This document shows positions 15,124 to 19,208 of a stretch of DNA of 19,208 nt, in pieces. The stretch's first letter is position 1; the number at the start of each line of letters is the position of its first letter. The stretch comes from DASTQL01 sp035761805 (GTDB lineage: Bacteria > Actinomycetota > Actinomycetes > Jiangellales > Jiangellaceae). The notes beneath the pieces were generated by a model. The model saw only the letters and a program-made list of their open reading frames with translations. It ran no database searches and had not been told where the DNA came from. The translations under genes were made by a program, and so were the position numbers. Location of the stretch: the NCBI GenBank assembly GCA_035761805.1, contig DASTQL010000166.1, positions 1-19,208 of the forward strand, given 5' to 3'.

Positions 15124-15355
15124 GCCGCTGGCGAAGAGGGCCCAGCTGCCAGGTACGCCGAAGAGCTCCCGCTCGCCCGGGCCGGTGAACTCGATGTCGG
15201 ATCCGAGGGCGAGGTCGTTGACCGTCCGGGAGACGACGATCCCGCCGTCGGTCGCCTCGGCCATCACCCGGGCAGGCGACGTGGATCGCCCGTGGTCCCG
15301 TCAGGACCGGTCTCGATGTCCCCGGTGTTGATGCCGATTCGTGCGGCGCCCGAGG
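15124..15355 (-). pseudogene. Class III adenylate/guanylate cyclase remnant (C-terminal end)
   Basis: The minus strand encodes ARIGINTGDIETGPDGTTG (about 15295-15350), the conserved strand-turn of the class III cyclase catalytic domain. In other frames follow AIHVA, then MAEATDGGIVVSRTVNDLAL and GERELFGVPGSWALFAS, the standard end of that domain (…A--G-I-VS-TV-DL--G…G---LKGVPG-W-L). At least two indels near 15265-15285 break it. The preceding catalytic part with the metal-binding Asp residues is not recognisable, so only about 75 residues survive. Function in life would have been cAMP or cGMP synthesis. Position 15356-15661 holds no recognisable gene on either strand. Confidence 0.75.
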
Positions 15356-15661
15356 TGCGAGGCAAGCGCCGTCGGGTCAGCCCGTGCGCGCGGAGAAGGA
15401 CGATGGTCAGGTCGTCAGCCGTCGCAGGCTGGACGGAGACCGCGTGGGCTACGTCTGCTCGTTCATGGTGCTGGCCGGAATCGCGCTCTTCTGCTCGGAT
15501 CGGATGGCGCTCAGCCGCGCCAGGCGGAAGGGAGTTGGGGGCGCAATGGCCCAAGCCGGGCCCACGCTCGTCGCACTCGTCGCCGCCCTGCTGTGCCCGA
15601 ACAACGGCGGGTCCGGTGTTCTCGCGTGCCCCGACGCCCGCCGGAGCCGGACCGCAACTGA

Positions 15662-15693
15662 CCGGGCCGGCGGACAGGCGCCCGCCGACCCGG
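15662..15693 (-). terminator. Strong hairpin terminator of the MMPL transporter gene
   Basis: On the minus strand a 12-bp stem, CCGGGTCGGCGG paired with CCGCCGGCCCGG around the 8-base loop GCGCCTGT, begins 11 bases after the stop codon. The single non-Watson-Crick position is a U-G pair in the minus-strand RNA but would be a C-A mismatch in the plus-strand RNA, so the hairpin favours the transporter transcript. No U-run follows, as is common in actinobacteria. Confidence 0.7.
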
Positions 15694-15704
15694 CCCTGAT
15701 TGGC

Positions 15705-17936
15705 TCAGTGCCCGAGGGCAGGCAACGTGTTCATCCATCTGGGCATCCACCAGTTGCGTTCGCCGAGCAGTGCCATGGCGGAGGGGAGCAGGACGGCTCG
15801 GACGACGGTGGCGTCGATGAGGATGGCGGCGGCAAGCCCCACTCCGAGCTGTTTGAAGTCCAGCGGGGACAGGGTGGCGAAGATCGCGAAGACGGCGACC
15901 ATGACCGCCGCGGCAGAGGTGACGACGCCGGCGGAGCGGGTGATGCCGTGTGCGACGGCGGCCTTGGTGGGCATACCCTCCTGCACGGCCTCGCGGATCC
16001 GGCTGACCACGAAGACGTGGTAGTCCATCGACAGCCCGAAGAGGATGGCGAAGAGGAAGAGCGGCAGCCAGGACTCGATCACCGCCGCTTCGCGCAGCCC
16101 AAGGAGTTCCGCGCCGATGCCATGCTGGAAGACCAGCACCAGCAGTCCGTAGGCGGCGCCGACGGAGAGCAGGTTGAGCGCGGCGGCGGTGAGGGCGACG
16201 GTGAGCGACCGGAAGGCCATCACCAGCACGACGATGGTGAGCAGCAGGACGAAGCCGATGACGATGGGCATCCGGTCGGCGAGCAGCTGGCGGAAGTCCT
16301 GGTCCCAGGCGGTCATGCCGGTGACCGCGGTGTCCACACCGGGCAGCTCGCCGAGGGTGGCGGGCAGCACGTCCTCCCGCAGGGTGGTCAGCGAGGCGAC
16401 GGCTTGGTCGGACTCGCCGCCGCCGGTGACGGCGACCTCGATGCGGGCGACGTCGCCCTGGGCGTCGTACTCGGCGACCGGCGCGATCTGTGCGGTGGCG
16501 AAGTCCGCGTCCGTGGCGGTGAGCTGGCCGAGCTCGGCGACGGCGGCGTCCACGGTCGTGCGGTCCAGCGGCGCGCCGTCGGTGGTCCACACGGCGATGG
16601 TGTGGCCCATGCCCTCGGACGGGTAGGCGGCGACGATCCGGTCGTAGGTCTGGAAGGCGGCCTCGGAGCGGGGCAGGTCGTCGATGCCGGGGTTGGCGAG
16701 GTTCATGCCGAAGGCGGGCAGGGCCAGGCCACCGAGCAGCGCGACGCCGAGGCCGAGGGCGACGGCGGGGCGGGCAAGCACCGGGCGTAGCACGGCCGGC
16801 CAGAAGCGGGACTGCCCGTCACGGGATTGCAGCCGCCACAGCAGCGGGATGCGCGGGCGGTCCACCCAGCGACCCAGGATCGACAGCAGCGCGGGCAGCA
16901 CGGTGACCGAGCCGAGCACGGCGACGGAGACCACCAGGATGGTGCCGACGGCGAGGGAGGCGAAGGTGGCCTCGCCGGCGAGGAACATGCCGGCCATGGC
17001 GACCACGACGGTGATGCCGGACACGACGACCGCGCGGCCGGAGGTGGCGGCGGCGACCTCGATGGCGTCGCGCGTGCCGCGCCCGGCCAGGCGCTCCTCG
17101 CGCTCTCGGCGGACGTAGAACAGCGAGTAGTCCACGCCGACGGCCATGCCGACGAGCAGGATCACCGAGGCGAGCACCTCCGATGACGGCACGACGTACG
17201 AGGCAAAGGCGGACAGGCCCATCGCCGCGGCGACGGAGGAGAGCGCGAGCAGCACCGGGATGCCGGCGGCGATGAGCGCGCCGAAGGCCACGACCAGGAT
17301 CGTCAGCGACACCGGCACCGACATGATCTCGGCATTGCGGAGGTCGTCTTCGTAGATCTGGTCGACGGCCTGCTCGAGGGTGACGTCGCCGGCCTGCTCG
17401 ATGCGCAGGTCGGGGTTGCCGGCGGTCTGGGCGGCGACGACCTCGGCGAGGTCGGCGGAGGCCTCGGCGGCGGCGGCCTCCTGCTGTTCGTCGGTGCCGG
17501 TGCCCTCCTCGAGGGCCACCCGGAACAGCGCGGAGGTGCCATCGGCCGAGGGGAGCGGGCCCTGCACGTCGGCGGTGCCGGGGAGGGCAGCCAGTTCGGT
17601 GGCCAGGGTCGTGATGGCCGGGTCGGCGGGGTCGATGGCGCCGCCGTCGGCGGCCTGGACGAGGACGCTCTCGGTGGGCAGCTCGCCGAAGTCGGCGCCG
17701 TCCAGCGCGATGTCGGCTGGGCCGGAGGCGCCGGTGGCCTGGTCCTGGACGGTCAGCTCCTTCGTACCGACCGCGCCGCCGAGGACGACGGCGCCGACCA
17801 CGAAGGAGATCCAGAGGACGACCGCGATCCAGCGGTGCTGCGCGCTCCAGCGGGCGACGCTGACAACGGCCCCGTGCCGTCGTTGCGGCGGCGCCGGGCT
17901 TGCGGGGGGCGGAGGTGCGAGGACGGTGGCGGACAC
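15705..17936 (-). CDS. MMPL/RND family transporter
   Basis: A 743-residue integral membrane transporter of the MMPL (RND superfamily) type, driven by the proton gradient. There are about 12 helices in two repeats, each with a large exported domain after its first helix (about 60-200 and 400-520). The proton-relay Asp-Tyr pairs are present in both repeats: GMAVGVDYSLFYVRREREER (Asp269) and FGLSMDYHVFVVSRIREA (Asp638). The proline-rich N-terminal 25 residues are cytosolic. The start is GTG (17934-17936) with GGGAG 7 bases upstream. The likely substrate is a lipid, siderophore or drug-like compound; the family does not say which. It lies downstream of a TetR gene in the same direction, with an 8-bp-arm palindrome in its upstream region, which suggests repression by that TetR. 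A strong terminator hairpin follows the stop. Confidence 0.93.
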   Translation of the reverse strand: MSATVLAPPPPASPAPPQRRHGAVVSVARWSAQHRWIAVVLWISFVVGAVVLGGAVGTKELTVQDQATGASGPADIALDGADFGELPTESVLVQAADGGAIDPADPAITTLATELAALPGTADVQGPLPSADGTSALFRVALEEGTGTDEQQEAAAAEASADLAEVVAAQTAGNPDLRIEQAGDVTLEQAVDQIYEDDLRNAEIMSVPVSLTILVVAFGALIAAGIPVLLALSSVAAAMGLSAFASYVVPSSEVLASVILLVGMAVGVDYSLFYVRREREERLAGRGTRDAIEVAAATSGRAVVVSGITVVVAMAGMFLAGEATFASLAVGTILVVSVAVLGSVTVLPALLSILGRWVDRPRIPLLWRLQSRDGQSRFWPAVLRPVLARPAVALGLGVALLGGLALPAFGMNLANPGIDDLPRSEAAFQTYDRIVAAYPSEGMGHTIAVWTTDGAPLDRTTVDAAVAELGQLTATDADFATAQIAPVAEYDAQGDVARIEVAVTGGGESDQAVASLTTLREDVLPATLGELPGVDTAVTGMTAWDQDFRQLLADRMPIVIGFVLLLTIVVLVMAFRSLTVALTAAALNLLSVGAAYGLLVLVFQHGIGAELLGLREAAVIESWLPLFLFAILFGLSMDYHVFVVSRIREAVQEGMPTKAAVAHGITRSAGVVTSAAAVMVAVFAIFATLSPLDFKQLGVGLAAAILIDATVVRAVLLPSAMALLGERNWWMPRWMNTLPALGH

Positions 17937-18075
17937 GGTCGGGCTCCCTGGTCAGGTACGGGCAGTGGTCCCCGCGGGAGGTGGCCGGCACCGGATCCCC
18001 AGCACCGGCCCCGCGGAGCGCCTCACACACTGCTCGCCGTACCGACCGCCGCCCATTCGGGAAGACCCCCTCCCG

Positions 18076-18097
18076 ACCCTGAGAAGTCCCTCAGGGT
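18076..18097. promoter_or_regulatory. Candidate TetR operator upstream of the MMPL gene
   Basis: ACCCTGAG and CTCAGGGT form a perfect inverted repeat with 8-base arms and a 6-base spacer (AAGTCC). It lies 140 bases upstream of the MMPL start codon and 454 bases beyond the TetR stop. Size and symmetry suit a TetR dimer. A further CAGGGT occurs at 18101-18106. The assignment to the neighbouring TetR is inferred. Confidence 0.45.
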
Positions 18098-18286
18098 GGG
18101 CAGGGTCGCGAGCGATGTCGAATCAGGGACCGCCCGCGACGTGGGCCGGCCTTCTTGCAAGCTCTGGGGTTGCCGTGCTCGCCACATGCGTGATGTCGAC
18201 ATCGTCCAGGTCGATCGACTCAGGTCTTCCTGGATGCGCAGATCCCGCCGGCCGAACGAGCTGGCGTGTACACCCTCGTACGATTC

Positions 18287-18504
18287 ATGACCTCTGACGA
18301 CATCTTCCGTCGCCTGGCGTACGGCGAGACCCTGACCGAGGCTAGCCCGCGACGGCGAACGCGGTGGCCGGCCCGCTCTGGGTCGAAGGCGCGGAACCAG
18401 GCGATGCCCTGCGCGTGGAGATCGTCGACATCCAGATCGTGAGCGCCTGGGTGGCGTGGCTGCCCCAGTTCGGACCACTCGGCTCGATGGTCGACGGAGG
18501 TATG
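18287..18504 (+). pseudogene. Acetamidase/formamidase family gene remnant
   Basis: On the plus strand, PATANAVAGPLWVEGAEPGD followed by ALRVEIVDIQI and a WLPQFGPLG segment (18346-18504) matches the N-terminal region of the FmdA/AmdA acetamidase-formamidase family, whose mark is N-x-x-G-P-x-x-V-x-G-A-E-P-G-D. An in-frame TAG at 18343 closes it upstream. The preceding frame ends with GETLTEAS exactly where the family sequence should precede PATAN, so a small indel at about 18343-18348 separates them. The remaining 250 or more residues are absent. It points toward the TetR gene, which starts on the other strand and ends at 18551. The rest of the 17937-18550 gap holds only the palindrome and unrecognised sequence. 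Confidence 0.7.
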
Positions 18505-18550
18505 GAGGCGGCGCTGGCCGTCGTTCCCGACCCTCGCCAGGGGTGTCGGA

Positions 18551-19204
18551 TCACCCGAGCAGGGCGTGCTGCAGGGTCTCGGTGAGCCAGGCGACGTACT
18601 GGTCGTCGCTCCAGCCGTGGGTGGTGACCAGGCTGTCGTAGGTCGCGAAGGAGCCGAGGGTCACGATGATGTCAGCGGCCCGCTCAGGGGTCAGCTCGTC
18701 GCGCAGCGCGCCGTGGCGCTGAAGCAGCTGCGCGAAGCGGGTCAGTCCCGCGTGCCGTCGCGAGTCCTCCTCGTGCTGCAGCTGACGCAGCTCAGGCTCG
18801 GACGTGGCGGCGGCGTCGAGCACCCGCAGCAGGGGTCCGACGCGCGACCAGATGCCGGGCTGGGTGTGCGCGTACATGGCCAGCTGACGGTAGGGGTCCG
18901 GTTCCTCGATGACCGCCCGCACCGCGGGACGTTCCTCCACAGGTCGCTGTGAGCGTTCGAAGCCGCCGGCCACTGCGGCTCGCACGCCAGCGGCCAGCAG
19001 GCCGGCCTTGCCGGGTGCCGTTCGGTACACCGTCTGCAGCGCCACCCCGGCTTCGGCGGCGATCGTAGGGATGGTCGCCCCGGCGTAGCCGCGCTCGAGG
19101 AACACCCGGGTGGCGGCGGTGACCACCCGGGCGCGGGTGGCCTGCGCCCGCCGCTGGCGCCCGGTCGCGTCGTAGCGGCGTCTGGGTCTTGCTTCCTCAG
19201 ACAT
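18551..19204 (-). CDS. TetR-family transcriptional repressor
   Basis: A 217-residue regulator. An Arg-rich leader (RPRRRYDATGRQRRAQATRA) precedes the TetR helix-turn-helix at about residues 25-70: VVTAATRVFLERGYAGATIP, then TIAAEAGVALQTVYRTAPGK. The remaining residues, with an all-helical ligand/dimer domain, include the typical ADIIVTLGSFATYDSLV segment before the C-terminal helix. ATG at 19202-19204 is the first Met; its upstream region lies outside the window, so a ribosome site cannot be checked. The gene precedes the MMPL transporter in the same direction with a 614-base gap that contains a perfect palindrome. TetR repressors commonly control adjacent MMPL/RND exporters, so this is the likely partner and the ligand may be a transported compound. 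A separate target is possible because of the large gap. Confidence 0.93.
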   Translation of the reverse strand: MSEEARPRRRYDATGRQRRAQATRARVVTAATRVFLERGYAGATIPTIAAEAGVALQTVYRTAPGKAGLLAAGVRAAVAGGFERSQRPVEERPAVRAVIEEPDPYRQLAMYAHTQPGIWSRVGPLLRVLDAAATSEPELRQLQHEEDSRRHAGLTRFAQLLQRHGALRDELTPERAADIIVTLGSFATYDSLVTTHGWSDDQYVAWLTETLQHALLG

Positions 19205-19208
19205 TGAG

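Noticed and set aside
15384..16790. 468-codon plus-strand frame opposite the MMPL gene
   Set aside because: It is mostly Glu/Gly/Asp/His-rich shadow of the transporter. The short hydrophobic part near 15466-15600 has no supporting homology that I recognise and no good ribosome site.
1..19208. CRISPR arrays, tRNA or rRNA genes, phage or toxin-antitoxin modules
   Set aside because: No regularly spaced repeats, RNA gene signatures or typical small paired genes were seen on either strand.

Overview
This 19.2-kb window is very GC-rich and densely coded. Its families point to a soil-type actinobacterium: a split-membrane sensor kinase, a CE1758/CE1759 luciferase-type pair, a large TPR-LuxR regulator, a TetR-MMPL pair and a DUF5995 remnant. 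No rRNA, tRNA, CRISPR array, prophage or intact insertion sequence is visible. The genus cannot be fixed from the sequence alone.

Layout. Positions 1-948 (minus) hold the N-terminal membrane half of a sensor histidine kinase that runs off the left edge. It is divergent from a small six-helix membrane protein (1099-1833). A GH13 amylase-type enzyme (1884-3227, minus) follows. Next comes a broken DUF5995 gene and a MarR-like operator in front of a two-gene operon encoding a luciferase-like monooxygenase and its FMN reductase partner (3691-5528). A decayed DDE transposase (5577-6120) precedes a secreted sugar-dehydrogenase-like protein with a PKD domain (6423-8714). Then come a decayed medium-chain dehydrogenase (8728-9490), an ABC exporter (9608-11518), a flavin-containing monooxygenase (11554-12663, minus) and a TPR/LuxR-type regulator (12778-14415, minus). 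A 1.3-kb stretch without intact genes (14416-15704) carries remnants of a small membrane protein and a class III nucleotide cyclase. The right end has an MMPL transporter (15705-17936, minus) with a strong terminator hairpin, an acetamidase/formamidase remnant, and a TetR regulator (18551-19204, minus) that probably controls the MMPL gene.

Functional units. Only the monooxygenase/FMN-reductase operon (4-base overlap) and the TetR-MMPL pair look like clear working units. The rest are single-gene transcription units. The most striking feature is decay: six broken genes of unrelated function sit in the gaps between intact ones, several with single-base deletions that can be located exactly. I found no convincing undescribed multi-gene system. 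The best leads are the candidate operators (972-987, 3641-3658, 18076-18097), the Cys/His cluster in the PKD-type secreted protein, and the pseudogene pattern itself.
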